From contig JAECYW010000007.1 of the NCBI GenBank assembly GCA_023014335.1, positions 124,001-188,000 on the forward strand: DNA of 64,000 nucleotides. The letters are read 5' to 3'. How positions within the stretch are numbered: the stretch's first letter is position 1; the number at the start of each line of letters is the position of its first letter. Below, in pieces: positions 23,549 through 34,873 of the stretch. Under the pieces are notes generated by a model that was given only the letters and a program-made list of their open reading frames with translations, searched no databases and had not been told where the DNA came from. The position numbers and the translations under genes are program-made. Source of the DNA: Galerina marginata (lineage: Eukaryota > Basidiomycota > Agaricomycetes > Agaricales > Galerinaceae).

Positions 23549-25918
23549 ATGCGGCCCTTTTCTCTATACCTCGTTTTCGCCTTTGCATTTCACTCTGCAT
23601 TCGCTGCAACTGCAGAACAATGGCGAGGCCGTTCCATTTACCAGTGCGTCTCTCGTTTTGATTTCAGAGCCCTATTCGCTTATAATCTGAATCGTCTCTA
23701 GAATTATCGTTGACCGTTTCGCCCTGTCAGAGGGTGCTGATTTAGCTTCGTGCAACCCAGCTCAACAGACTTGGTGTGGGGGAACATGGAACACGTCAGT
23801 TCTTTTGGATTTTTGCTGTTGCACTTTCTACAACCTCAGTTCAGGATTCAAAAGAATTTGGATTACGTCCAGAATGCTGGATTCTCAGCAAGTCTGTCAA
23901 CTTTATATTCATGTATTTAATGTACTGATTTTCTCCCAGTTTGGATAAGTCCCGTTAACCAAAACTATGAGGGTCCTCGATCAGCATATGGTGACCCCTA
24001 CCACGGTTATTGGATACAGGATATTTCACAGTTGAACAGTCGATTCGGCACGGCGGCTGATCTCAAAGCACTCTCAGCGGAGGTACATCGCCGTGGCATG
24101 TAAGCGAAACTCGGTTAAATCCCAGAAGACTCTGCCAAACGCTTTGTATGTGCCAGGTATCTCATGGTAGACGTTGTCGTAAATAACGTCATGGCTACTT
24201 CTACAACACCCGACTATTCCAAATATTTCTTCAAGGATGCCGTTCGTCTTCCTTTTCTTTTGGCGATGTCTTAGGTTTCTTAATGAGTTTTCTAGTCATT
24301 ATACCACCCGTATTGCCCTATAGACTGGGGGAACACAACCAGCGAACAAACTTGTTGGTTAGGAGATACCAAGGTTCCACTACCGGATATCGACACCAAG
24401 AATCCAACAGTAATTTCACAGTATGGGGAGTGGATAGCCAACCTGGTTCAGGAGTATTCAATCGACGGGCTCCGTATCGACGGTAAGTGGTCTGGTCACT
24501 ATCCGGTGAACTCACCTGACTAAACACGACACTGCATCATTAGCTGCGAAGTAAGTCACCAAAATTTTGACTCCACTTTGTTTCGCGAATATGCAGATTA
24601 ACCATATGATTTAGGCATGTCAATGTTGATTTCTGGCCTCAATTCTGTGCTAAAGCTGGAGTCTTTTGTATTGGAGAAGTTTTTGGGGGTTCGGACGTAG
24701 AGTACGTATCCCTTTCAAGGTCTTCTCAGCAAACCTTGACATTTTCTTGCCAGGCCAATCGCGATGTACCAAGGCTCTCAAGCCTTGGATTCCGTTCTTA
24801 ACTTCCCATTGTACTCTGCTCTTGTATCAGCATTTTCCATTCCTGGACCACAAAACATTTCAGCTTTGACTGATGTATTCGTTAAATCCAAAACATTGTT
24901 CAAGGTCTGTTGGCGTATTAGGGTCCCATATTTCCTCTGAAACCTCTTCAGGATACTGGTTTGCTGGGCAACTTCTTAGAGAATCAAGATCTACCTCGAT
25001 GGCACAACCTCACGGTAGATCCGCAAAGCATGTAGTAAGTTATTACCTTATTTCCCTTTTCTTGGATTCACCGTCATATTTTCCTTTTAGTAATGCTATG
25101 TCTTTTACATTTATGTCTGATGGCATTCCTATCGTGTATTATGGCCAAGAGCAATATTTTAGTGGAAATGCTGATCCGGTATGACAAAGATATAAACCTG
25201 CTTCTGCCCGAGTTTGCTCATTCCTCAAATTGAAGATGAATCGAGAACCACTATGGCCTTCGAATTATCAGAAAACCGACGCGTATAAGCTAATGACTAC
25301 TCTTAACCAAGTTCGCCTCTTCCAAAAATTCTTCTTCGCCGACTTGATCGCTGAATTGCCATTAGTTTCGCAACTTCCTCGTCAACACGACCGATTGGGC
25401 CAAACAAGAGGCCCAAATCCTAACTTCCAGCCCCTATGGCATCGCTATTATGAAAGGGCCAGTTGTTTCTATTCTCACCAACATTGGATCTCCCGTGTGT
25501 ACCATATCCGCCTCCCGCCTCCGTCATATTCATAGTATTTTAGCCCCAAAATGGGACCAATATAGCAGTCACAACCCCATATCCCCCATCTACGGCCATG
25601 ATGAAGTATGTCGTTATTGCATCCTCTTCACTGACATTGATATTTACCAATGCTTATAGTATACTCACATGTCAGCAATGGGCGACAGGCGCCAAAGGGA
25701 CCGTGGACGCACAGTACACTCTTGGCGGTGTCCCCAATATTCTAATACCCAGCAGCATGCTCAGCGGGTCAGGCCTTTGTGGTAACGAGCTAAAGACGAC
25801 AGCGTCCAATGGAGGGAAGGCAGCGGCTCTCAACGCAGGCATCCGCTTGACACCACTTTCCAGCATTTTACCTCCGCTCATTGGCATCTTGTTTTTCCTT
25901 CTGGCAACTATGACTTGA
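23549..25918 (+). CDS. GPI-anchored GH13 alpha-amylase-family protein, AgtA-like
   Basis: Secreted GH13_1 protein. Signal peptide from MRPFSLYLVFAFAFHSAFA; mature start near TAEQWRGRSIYQ. (beta/alpha)8 motifs: region I DVVVNNVM (about 24170), region II DGLRIDAAKH with the nucleophile Asp (about 24470-24550), region III GEVF with the acid/base Glu (about 24680), region IV NFLENQDLPRW with the stabilising Asp (about 24980), then YYGQEQYFSGNADP. A C-terminal beta domain (LSGSGLCG) precedes a hydrophobic tail (LPPLIGILFFLLATMT) typical of a GPI signal. The usual His of regions I (NH) and IV (NHD) are Asn and Gln. As I recall, Aspergillus AgtA-type GPI-anchored 4-alpha-glucanotransferases, linked to cell-wall alpha-glucan, also lack conserved His. 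All three catalytic acids remain, so activity is expected. An alternative in-frame ATG at 23522 lengthens the leader. Many introns, including a 7-nt exon. Confidence 0.88.
24544..24550 (+). other. 7-nt microexon beside the GH13 catalytic Asp
   Basis: Exon CTGCGAA lies between intron 24483-24543 (GTAAGT...CATTAG) and intron 24551-24614 (GTAAGT...ATTTAG). Spliced it reads Arg-Ile-Asp-Ala-Ala-Lys-His-Val, the conserved region II. Skipping it shifts the frame directly after the nucleophile. Confidence 0.85.
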
Positions 25919-26036
25919 GGAACCTTGTACTAAGTATATTGCATTTTAAATATACCTCTAACTTCAATTTAACCCTGGCTTGGTACATCAATCAGCTCAT
26001 GTCCACCAAGCAAATAAACAAACAGTGCACTATTTG

Positions 26037-29000
26037 TTAACGATAGAACCACGACATATATTCACTCAACTTCCAATCGCTGTCCCAGACGCTGTCAAGG
26101 CACAATGTTAGTTATGTAAGGAATAACTCATAGCTGCAGCCATGTTGAAACACCCACCCAGCAGCTTCTAATCCACCTGCTCCGAACATGTCCATCTTGT
26201 CGCCGACAACCAGCCAATCTGGTACTGCCACACCTGTGCGAAAGGGGAACAGGCGCGCGGCCCTCTCAAGGCCAGCTTTGTCGTTGTAAAGCAAAAACAT
26301 CATGAACGAAGGGTTGGTCAGACCCATTGTGGGATGAGGGTGTAAAAAAAGCAGTGCTGCGAAGTTTTGAAATATCATCAGATTCTATCAGTGTATTTCT
26401 AGCCGAAAGGAAGGGGGACACGTTCAGACCGACTGACACCGACCTTGTCCTGGCTTGTCAAATCTTCTTTCTCCGATATGGGGCGCTTGATTGATTATCC
26501 GAATGCCCCCTTTCTTCGAGTGCAAGACCTCTTGCGCAAACGGAGAAGATGGCGTGCCAAGAAAAATGACGTTCCCGGTGGGCCAGGTCGCAAGCTTATT
26601 TCGAGTAAGTGCAGTCTCCTCCGATATGATTTCCCCGTCTAGTTTATGGTAGAGATTCAAGACATGGGCCAGGCGCAACGCTACAGAGAGATCTTGTTGA
26701 TTGGTCTCTTCCGAGATGACAAAGATTAATGGACCGGGACTAGATAAAATGGACTGCATTCGACCAGGGGTTCTCAAAACCTCTGAAGATCTGGCAGACT
26801 GTCAGAAAAGCAAGGTTAGCTTTCAAACACACACGCGACGAGCAAAAGAGGTGTACCTCCCACTTTCCAGGAGTAACTCTGTGTAATTGTATTGAGGTCT
26901 CTGTGATAGGGATGGATATTACGTCGTCGTCGACGTGGACCTCGAAAGATTCATTTCGAACAGGCACCGTGAAGGTATGGACGTTGGACGGTTCCACCTC
27001 AAACCTGGTTTCGGTTATCTTGCGAATTTGCAACCTCGCAAGTCTACCAAAGAATAAAACGACCTTCAACAAGGCACGACAACTGAAGGACAAACCTCCC
27101 AGGAACCATGAGCTTATCAATACTCCACCCATGAAGAGATCCACTTTCCCTAGGAATGCTCACGGTCAAAGTCAAATACTCGGGTTTTGAAGTATTGTCC
27201 GAAGAAGGTGCCGTGTTATCGATGAAATTTTGCACGTCAGGATTATCGAGGATGTATGGGTACCAGTGACCTGCTCCACGATGCTCCAGAAACCTATACG
27301 GCGCGGTGACCAATCTTTAGTGGATCTGGCCCACTGAATATTGTTAGTACTATTTCTTACGTCACGTTTGCGGATGCATTCCATGTCCTCAGAGTCGAGA
27401 CATATTCACGAGAATGCCACACCGGTACATTTTCATCTTCGCCCCTAGACCGCCGACATCAGTTAAGATGTAATGGGACAAGGGGGTTATCATCTTGCCC
27501 GTGGATTACTAGTAATGGCGTGTCAGCCAAATTGGAAACATGCAAGTCGTTATCGTCAGCAGTGAGGGACGATTCCAGAATAGAACGAAGTGTAGGATCG
27601 ATGAAATGAGCATTCCTAAATGCCTTGGATTTAGGAAACCTTGGCGGAAGCAAAGCAGATATTATCATCTTACCGAGCATGTGTCAGCGGGATGTATCCT
27701 TGAGACTTAATGTACGCAGCGGCTGGGATGGCTGTGAGTAGCTATCAGCGAGAATAAGGCAATCTGGAGTTGGGTACGTTGTCACCAGCAAGAACTCTAT
27801 CCGGATATCGTGATGCAAGATACCATGTCCCTTGACCGCCGTTCGAGTGGCCGATGATAATAACTTTAGAATTTTGAGGAATTTCCCAGGATTTAGGAAA
27901 CCCATGGATCCTTTTGCGGGAAAGAACCCCCAATGCCTCGCTTGAAGACCACGCATCTTCGGCACTCGGCCCATGCCAATCGAGTCCCTGAATCCATAAA
28001 CAGTTGTCATTTTAATGCTACGACCGAGGCATAGTCTTACCCAAGACGTCCTACCCGTAGGGACAATCATCCAACTGGCCTTGTTGTCCGGTAGAGATTG
28101 GGCCCAGAACTCTTGAACCAGGACATCGACGCCAGCACCATCTACGGCATCAGTGCAGGAGTCAAGGGCGATATGTTTTTAGGCCTAAAATGACTTACGG
28201 AGAGTTAGGATAGGAGGTGCCTTCTCAGTGTTATCACTGGTTCTAGGCGGTATGGCGATAAATGCACTCGGCGTCGAATTTGCAAAAAAGAATGTCCCCT
28301 TTATTGATTGACGCTCTGGAGTGGATAACTGGCGGTGAATAATTGGGATGGTCACTGAAATGGTGTGGACGGAGTCCCCACACACGAGGGTAACGTTCAC
28401 GCCGACGTTTTCTCCAAAATATGGCAGAGATTGCTCGATACTTATAGGAAGAACACGAGTTTGCGAGGGGGCAATTTTGACTTTTGTCCGAAGCAGCAGG
28501 GTCATGCCCTGTTCAATTGTGAGTGTCAGCAAAGAAAAAAATCGGGGTAAGAATCACCAAAACTGGGTGATTCAACTTTATGTCTATCGCCGTCCACCAC
28601 CGTGTTCCACTCTGAATTCCAATACCAAATGCATCGCCAAATGCATAACCCGCTAGAAAGTCACATGCCACATCTTGAGATTGGTCATAGATTGGGGAAG
28701 ACCCTATTTCCTGGAGTCGAACAGTGAGGTTTAACTTTTGAACGGGGACATCCGAATGGTGTTGCTGCACAAGAGGGTCACCAAAAAGGCGGATCTACAA
28801 AGGCGTCGAAAGAGGCTTAGAACCGGAAGGGCTAAGCGAGGTACCTCGTAGTCTCCGCTAACGAATAAGTCGTATTTGGTGGGTTTGTTTAATGAGGGCA
28901 GAGCAGGAAGATAAACCACATGGGCAAGAGCATGCTCAAGATCGTATATATTTCCTGCATACCACTCTGGGACAAAAGATGACACATCCTGACCTTGAGG

Positions 29001-29568
29001 CCTCAAGGCAAAATAGGACCCTTGCTTCAGGCTAATGAGCAATTGTGGAGAGTCACCAGACACCAGATCGGTCGGTGGGTACAACGTAATGGTAGTTCGG
29101 AGAACAGCGTGATGTTGCAGTGCAGCCCATCCTTCAGTTGAACGCAAAGCTTTCCAACTTTGATTTCATCAAGTTTTACCTTTCTTCACAGGGTTAAAGA
29201 GAACTTGCCGTATTTCAGGGAATGAAATTTGGAGATCGCCATTGGGATTTGAGATGGCGTGGGTCCATTTTACGAAACCTCCATCAACGTAGGACGTGGG
29301 CCAACTTTGGCGGAAGTCAATTGGCTGCGACACTGAATATTCGTCAATTCTGGGAAGGAAAGGTGTAATCATTGGGTGATTACAATTTAATGGAAAAGCT
29401 GGGGACAGAAAGTGTTGTTCGCGAGCATGAATAGGAAAGGGACCCAGAACCTATTGCAGTCAATGCTGTTTGGAGACTTGGATCGCTGAATAGACTCACA
29501 TCCCACTTATCGTCAAACTGGACATTCCATCGCGCCCTATCGGCCAAATGCGCCTGTTCAAGTGACAT
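26037..29568 (-). CDS. Alpha/beta hydrolase, S9 peptidase-like
   Basis: Large serine hydrolase with a long N-terminal domain and a C-terminal alpha/beta hydrolase domain of prolyl-oligopeptidase type. The Ser box is IIIGHSNGGQGTWYL (about 27850); candidate Asp is in LLVIHGQDDNPLVP (about 27500) and His in HRGAGHWYPYI (about 27270). Early sequence includes ADRARWNVQFDDKWD joined to VLGPFPIHAREQHFL. A last intron restores the ending VWDSDWKLSEYMSWFYR at stop 26037-26039, whereas the unspliced frame stops at 26112. The start is uncertain: the ATG at 29568 is used here, but CACTTGAACAG just after it could be an acceptor, so an upstream exon with a signal peptide may exist. Substrate is unknown. 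The gene is divergent from TMA7 across 157 bp. Confidence 0.8.
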
Positions 29569-29725
29569 ACAAGTAACGGAAAAGGTGAAAGATGAAAATG
29601 GAAGATGAGGGGGTAACTGTGGTCATGCTGTGCTGACGCTTCCACACCAAACAATAGGACAAATTTGGGGAACTCGGTGGAAGTGGACTTTCTTCAAGTA
29701 TCACCATCATAAACTTAGCAATAAC

Positions 29726-30131
29726 ATGTCCAGTAGACAAGGTGGAAAACTCAAGCCGCTCAAGGTAATTCTCGTATAAATTGACTTACCATCTGTGCTG
29801 AAAAACAAGTTGCAGGCTCCCAAGAAAGCCAAGACTGAGGAAACCGAGGAGGAAATGGCATTCAAAGCTAAGAAGAAGCAGGAGGAGGAAGCGCTGAAAG
29901 CAGCCCGAGAGAAGGGTGAGCTCCATTACTCTGAGTTGTACAGCATTATTTGATTCTCCTGCGATTACAGCCATGAAGAGTGAGTAGTGTGCAGCTGATG
30001 TACGGTGAACTTACAAAATCTGACATGTGGGCAGGCGGACCACTAGTTGGGGGCGGTATCAAGAAGTCAGTGAGCCATTTACTTTAATTTGAATGTTTTA
30101 AACAACAGGCTATAGGTCTGGCAAGAAGTAG
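29726..30131 (+). CDS. TMA7: Translation machinery-associated protein 7
   Basis: Small, highly charged ribosome-associated protein (CCDC72/TMA7 family). Sequence begins MSSRQGGKLKPLK, has the acidic/basic helix TEETEEEMAFKAKKKQ and ends GPLVGGGIKKSGKK, matching the family throughout. Exons 29726-29764, 29816-29915, 29971-29979, 30035-30065 and 30116-30131 total 195 nt, 64 aa. The third exon is 9 nt. The last intron uses donor GTCAGT (30066); the stronger-looking GTGAGC three bases downstream puts the conserved SGKK tail out of frame. Confidence 0.93.
29971..29979 (+). other. 9-nt TMA7 microexon
   Basis: Exon CCATGAAGA lies between an intron ending GATTACAG and one starting GTGAGT. It encodes Met-Lys and completes flanking Ala and Ser codons, giving AREKAMKSGPLVGG. 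Confidence 0.8.
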
Positions 30132-30293
30132 TGAATCAGAGGATTGTTCTTAGAATAGTGACTACTCAGCATAGGAATTCGAATTTGCTCGTGTTTGTTT
30201 GAATTATTATTGCACGTTAGACGCTGCCGTTGAACTCGTTCTCGTCCTCTACTTCCTTTTCTTTTCAAAATTACCTCCCTTCCGCCTGCTCTC

Positions 30294-33071
30294 ATGCTGG
30301 GGTCTCTGCAAGGTATACCGTCCAACAGCCAGCAGCAGCAGATTCAGCAGCAGCAGCAAAATCAACAGCACCAAGCTGGCCAGCAAGGCACAATACCTCC
30401 ACCGCCACCCCAGAACGGACAGGACTTTACCCTCTCAAGCGTGCTTCACTACTTGCAAACGGAATGGAGACGCTATGAACGCGACAGAAATGAATGGGAA
30501 ATTGAGCGTGCAGAAATGCGGGTCGGTTTTTTCCCCTTCCTTAGGCTTCTGCCCATTCATCGCCCCGTAGGCACGTATTGCACTTCTCGAGGGCGAGCGG
30601 CGGTCCTTCGAGAATGTCAAACTTGATCTCATGAGACGGATAAAGATGCTTGAATATGCTCTCCGCATGGAAAGGTACCTCCAACCTGCCTTTCTTCAAT
30701 TACAGTCAACGTGACCAAGCACGCAAAGGTCTAAACAGCTTTCCCAACCCGTTTCTCACTCCACGCCCTCAACAAAACTCTCAACCATCCAAGCAAACGC
30801 CGCTGCGTCCTCTCAAAAGGAAGACTCACATAGTCAAAAAGAAGAAAGTGGTGGTAGCTCGCCCAGAAGTGAAGGTATGCATATCCATGACGCGTGTCGC
30901 TCCGTATCATAACTTGTCCCTACACTTTGCAGATTCTCCACTGCCAGATAGCAGACTTCCTAATGGTGGCTCGACCAACGGACCAACAGGCCGACCAACC
31001 TCATGGGGAACTACAAATTGGACTAATGTCGGTGGCAGCGGAACCGTTGCCGGGCTTGGTAAACCACCCTTAGGAAGGGACCCAAAAAGCAGGGCTCGCA
31101 GTCGTGACTATCTAAAACAGTGCGTCCTGCCGTATTATACGGGTCTCATTTGTTCATCTTCTACAATCATGGGATTTAGGTGCCTCCAAGAAATATCATA
31201 TCTCACGTCCCCTCAAGCCATGAATCCCTTGCCCAATCGGCCATTGTTGAATAACCCTTCCGCACCCCTTTCTCTTCCCAACGTACCTTCATTCGACCAA
31301 ATTGCTTACAATGGTCGACCCCGAAAGGTTCTACCAGAAGCTGGAAAGGAATTTCCTCTTCTAAACGGCATGAACACGATTTCTGGACCTCCATCTTCTG
31401 GAGTACCCAATGGCCCTCAGTTGTCCATCCTCGAACGTAATACTCACCCCCATCCTGGGATGTTGCAGCAACAGCCGCCTTTATCTCAATTGACACCGCC
31501 AAATCCTGGACAACCTCAAGATCCTAATACGCCTCACCCACAATCAGATAAAGATAGAGAAACGGAGTTTGAAAATCGCCAGTTGACTGCAATCTTCCGC
31601 CCAGATGACGCCGGGGAATGGAAGGAGAAGCTCAGGCTTTCCCATGAAGCTGAAAAGGCCAGGCTGGACCGAGAGTTCCAGCAAGGAACCGTTGCAGAAT
31701 CGGGCTCCTGGGACCGACGAGAGGAGGAGGAAGACGTTAAAGAAGAGGAGAACGAGGTCGAAGATGAAGAAGGCAGCCTAGTTGGAGATGGCGAAGGTAC
31801 TAAGTTATGGAAAGCCAAACGCACGCTGAGAAAGTTAGTCTCGTCATATATTTGAACGTTTACGAGAGTCCTGTAACTGACCGCGTTATGTAGTCATCTA
31901 GATGCGGTTCGCGCTCTTGCGTTCCATCCAACTGAGCTTTGCCTTGCTACCGGGGGGGATGATTGCACGGTCAAGATATGGCGGATGGACGTTGCCAGTC
32001 TAGCATCGTCTGCGTACGTCTGTTCTCTCAGATTTCATAGGTTCTTCATCATTCATGCATATTTAAACAGATCGCGTGCAACAACTGAAGTCGAACCACA
32101 GCTTACTCTTCGAGGCCACTCAGCAGCAATCACCCGCTTAATCCACTCTCCCTCAAAGCAACTGCTTTATTCCGCCTCTTTGGATTCTTCAATTAGAATC
32201 TGGGCCCTTCCTTCGCCTTCGCATACTACATACGCGCCCTACGATGAAACTCGCTCACGTGGAGAATTAGTTGGTCACACTGATGCCGTGTGGGATTTAG
32301 CGCTTGTCAGAGACGAAAGCACGCTTATCAGCTGTGGTGCTGAGGGTTCAGTTAAAGTATGGGATGTCAGTGGTCCTTCCGGAGGGGGTTCCCTCAAGCT
32401 AACGTGGGGTTGGCATGGAGTTGAAAACCCAGACGATTTGCATGACAGTCCGGATACTCCTGGAGCAACTGCTGTAGAAGCCATTAAAACTGATCTTAAA
32501 AAGGTGGCAGTCGCATATCAGAATGCTGTCGTCAAGATTTTCGACATTGAGACTGGGAAGGAATTGTCACGATTGGAGAGTGACATGAGTTATGGTTAGT
32601 AAATTTCCTCTGACTGAATAATGAATGCCAATCGACTTCCCACAGATGGAACTCCTGCAACACAAATCAATCGAATTGTTTCACATCCAACCATGTCAAT
32701 TCTTGTGACTGCCCACGAAGACAAATTTATTCGGATCTTCGATCTAACAACAGGTACATGCCATTTTTTTTTTTTCGAAGTACACTTGGGCTCACATTCG
32801 GTTAGGTCAATGCACACACTCCATGTTGGCCCACTTAGATGGTGTAACCTCTTTATCCATTGACGCTGCTGGATTTTCCCTTGTATCTGGGAGCCATGAT
32901 TGCTCAGTGCGTTTCTGGGATCTGTTGGGTTCCCGATCTTGTATACAAGAACTCACGACACATCGCGAGAAGGCCCGGGAAGGGGTTTTGGATGTGGAAT
33001 TCCACCCTTCGCTACCATTCATGGCCAGTGGTGGCGCGGACGGCGTTGTGAAATTGTATGCTTCATCATAA
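30294..33071 (+). CDS. Striatin, STRIPAK complex regulatory subunit
   Basis: PP2A B'''-type regulatory subunit and scaffold of the STRIPAK complex, homologous to Neurospora HAM-3 and Sordaria PRO11, which are needed for hyphal fusion and fruiting. A Gln-rich N terminus is followed by the striatin coiled coil ([20 protein letters not shown], then [17 protein letters not shown]), a long low-complexity middle with a basic [13 protein letters not shown] and an acidic stretch near 31740, and a C-terminal WD40 propeller beginning [21 protein letters not shown]. Several WD units are clear ([28 protein letters not shown]) and the end is [15 protein letters not shown]. Start ATG 30294 is the first in frame with the coiled coil; an extra upstream exon cannot be excluded. 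Confidence 0.92.
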
Positions 33072-33429
33072 CTTTTGTATAATTCCCCTTCAGGCATATT
33101 TTTCGTAGTAGACTCTTACATACCATATTTCAACGGTTTTTTCCCTCGCCGGCCTTTTTTTTTATTGCATGTCTATCCCTACGTAAACTGTACATCTTTG
33201 ACGTCGTTTTGCGCTGTCCAGTGACGAGTAGTTTATACCTTTTATTGCAGTCAAATGCTCCCACAGCTGAAATGATATCTCAGACTCTTGGTTTGAAACT
33301 CTAATGGTATTGACCCCTGCACCACAAGAAATAGAGAAGAAAGAAAACTAAAGCTACATTCATGGCAACTAGATATACAGCGAGTAGTTTGTGACCGTTA
33401 AAAACTTAAATAAATGCGGATCGTTGCTC
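33072..33429. other. 3' intergenic between convergent genes
   Basis: T-rich 3' flanks of striatin (+) and the phosphodiesterase (-). No ORF, RNA gene or repeat is supported. Confidence 0.5.
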
Positions 33430-34790
33430 TCATATCGCTGGATGATATGTAATCAGGGAGTTGTTGTTAAACGATGTTCTGGACGCACCAATACAGGCCC
33501 CCTGCTCAGCAGACAAAACTTTGGCTCCCAGTCCCCTTTCTTCAACGACCAGTCGAACTTGCTCAGTAATAATATCTCGTATGGGTCGATTTGGATCCCC
33601 GTTCATGTCGTCTTTACAGTGAATAATGAAGACACGTACGCCCGCGAGCGCGTCTTTCAATTCGTCAGAGGTTAGAGAATTGCGTTTTTGCTTCTTTCGA
33701 GCCGGTCGTCTCCGGGTTTCATTTTGTTGGTTGGCGATTCTGAACTTGACGACCTCGGTTGCAAGAGCCGTGAGTTCATTTCCAAGGTGTTCCGGTGTAA
33801 GGTGGCCGAAGAGGAGGTCATCCTTCCGTCCTGATGGCCATGAACATTCGATGAAGATTGTCGACAATGTTCCTGGGATCTTTGGCGCAGCTGCACGCCA
33901 AACATTGATAGTCTGGGGTTCATTGGCGATAGAGTCAGGCTCTACGTCTCCGAAGAATAGGAACTCGTGAAGGGACGGTTCATGACGGATGAAGAATGCC
34001 GTTGAGTGGTATTGGCCGAGGGTATTGCGACCGTGGTTCAATGGTATGGTCTGAACCGCAATATCCGGGAATACGAGCTTGTATTTGCCATCAGGTATTA
34101 AACTGTATATTCGATTGAATTCGAGGTAAGGGGATCAAGGCGGCACACGACTCACGAGGAATAAAGCAGCTTAACCTGGTCATCTTCCTCCTTCCAAGAA
34201 GCTAGATTCGGCCATATCCGATCTGAAAAAATGAGTTCCAGGTCTTGTAGCGTTTGCTTAAGCCCGTAAACGCGCTTTCGGGATCCTCGCAAAGAGCCTG
34301 CGGAGACAACAAGGCTGTTGATGTGATCGAGATGGGCATGAGATAGTAAAAAACACCTGCACGATTACATTAGGGCTGGCAATGCCATATCACAAAATTG
34401 ACGACTTGCCGTACGAAAGAATAGATATCAGAGGCCGAATGCACTTTACCGACGGCTTCAGCCTTGGACTTGACAGAATGGAAGATACGGGGGTCTTTGC
34501 GGAGAAGCTGAGCGAGTGTACCCTGTCCCGAGCCTGCTAGAAATAAGAGAGTGGTTGCAGAGGAGATTAAACATGCGAGCATACCAGCCTCCAATGCTAG
34601 AATGCCGTCCTCCCATTCGGTATTATGTGGTTTGACGAGATAACTAGATTGGATGTCAGAACTGGGCAATTGATCAGGGTAGATGGACATACGCGGACAA
34701 ATTTGTCTCGTCTGGGCCACCACCAGCACCGACGACGACCAAGTCGAAGGATATCGGGGCACTGTTGGGGGACAGTGGACTCGGGAGCAT
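33430..34790 (-). CDS. PDE1: Class II cAMP phosphodiesterase (low affinity)
   Basis: Metallo-beta-lactamase-fold cyclic nucleotide phosphodiesterase of the yeast Pde1 / fission yeast Cgs2 class, which degrades cAMP and tunes PKA signalling. Start MLPSPLSPN, then SFDLVVVGAGGGPDETNLSAY, GSGQGTLAQLL, and the metal-binding SHAHLDHINSLVVSAGSL (about 34330). Further conserved parts are PLNHGRNTLGQYHSTAFFIRH and IFIECSWP. The last part carries VFIIHCKDD and LGAKVLSAEQGACI. A possible 51-nt intron at 33438-33488 near the stop is a multiple of three, so spliced and unspliced forms share the same stop at 33430-33432. Confidence 0.9.
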
Positions 34791-34873
34791 GTGTCGGTGA
34801 AAAGTACAAATGCGAATTTGGGCTGAATATATATACATTGAACACGGTCACGCCCATTTCTTCTCCCTTCCAC

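Noticed and set aside
30069..30108. TMA7 last intron from the GTGAGC donor
   Set aside because: Puts the conserved GIKKSGKK ending out of frame; donor GTCAGT at 30066 restores it.
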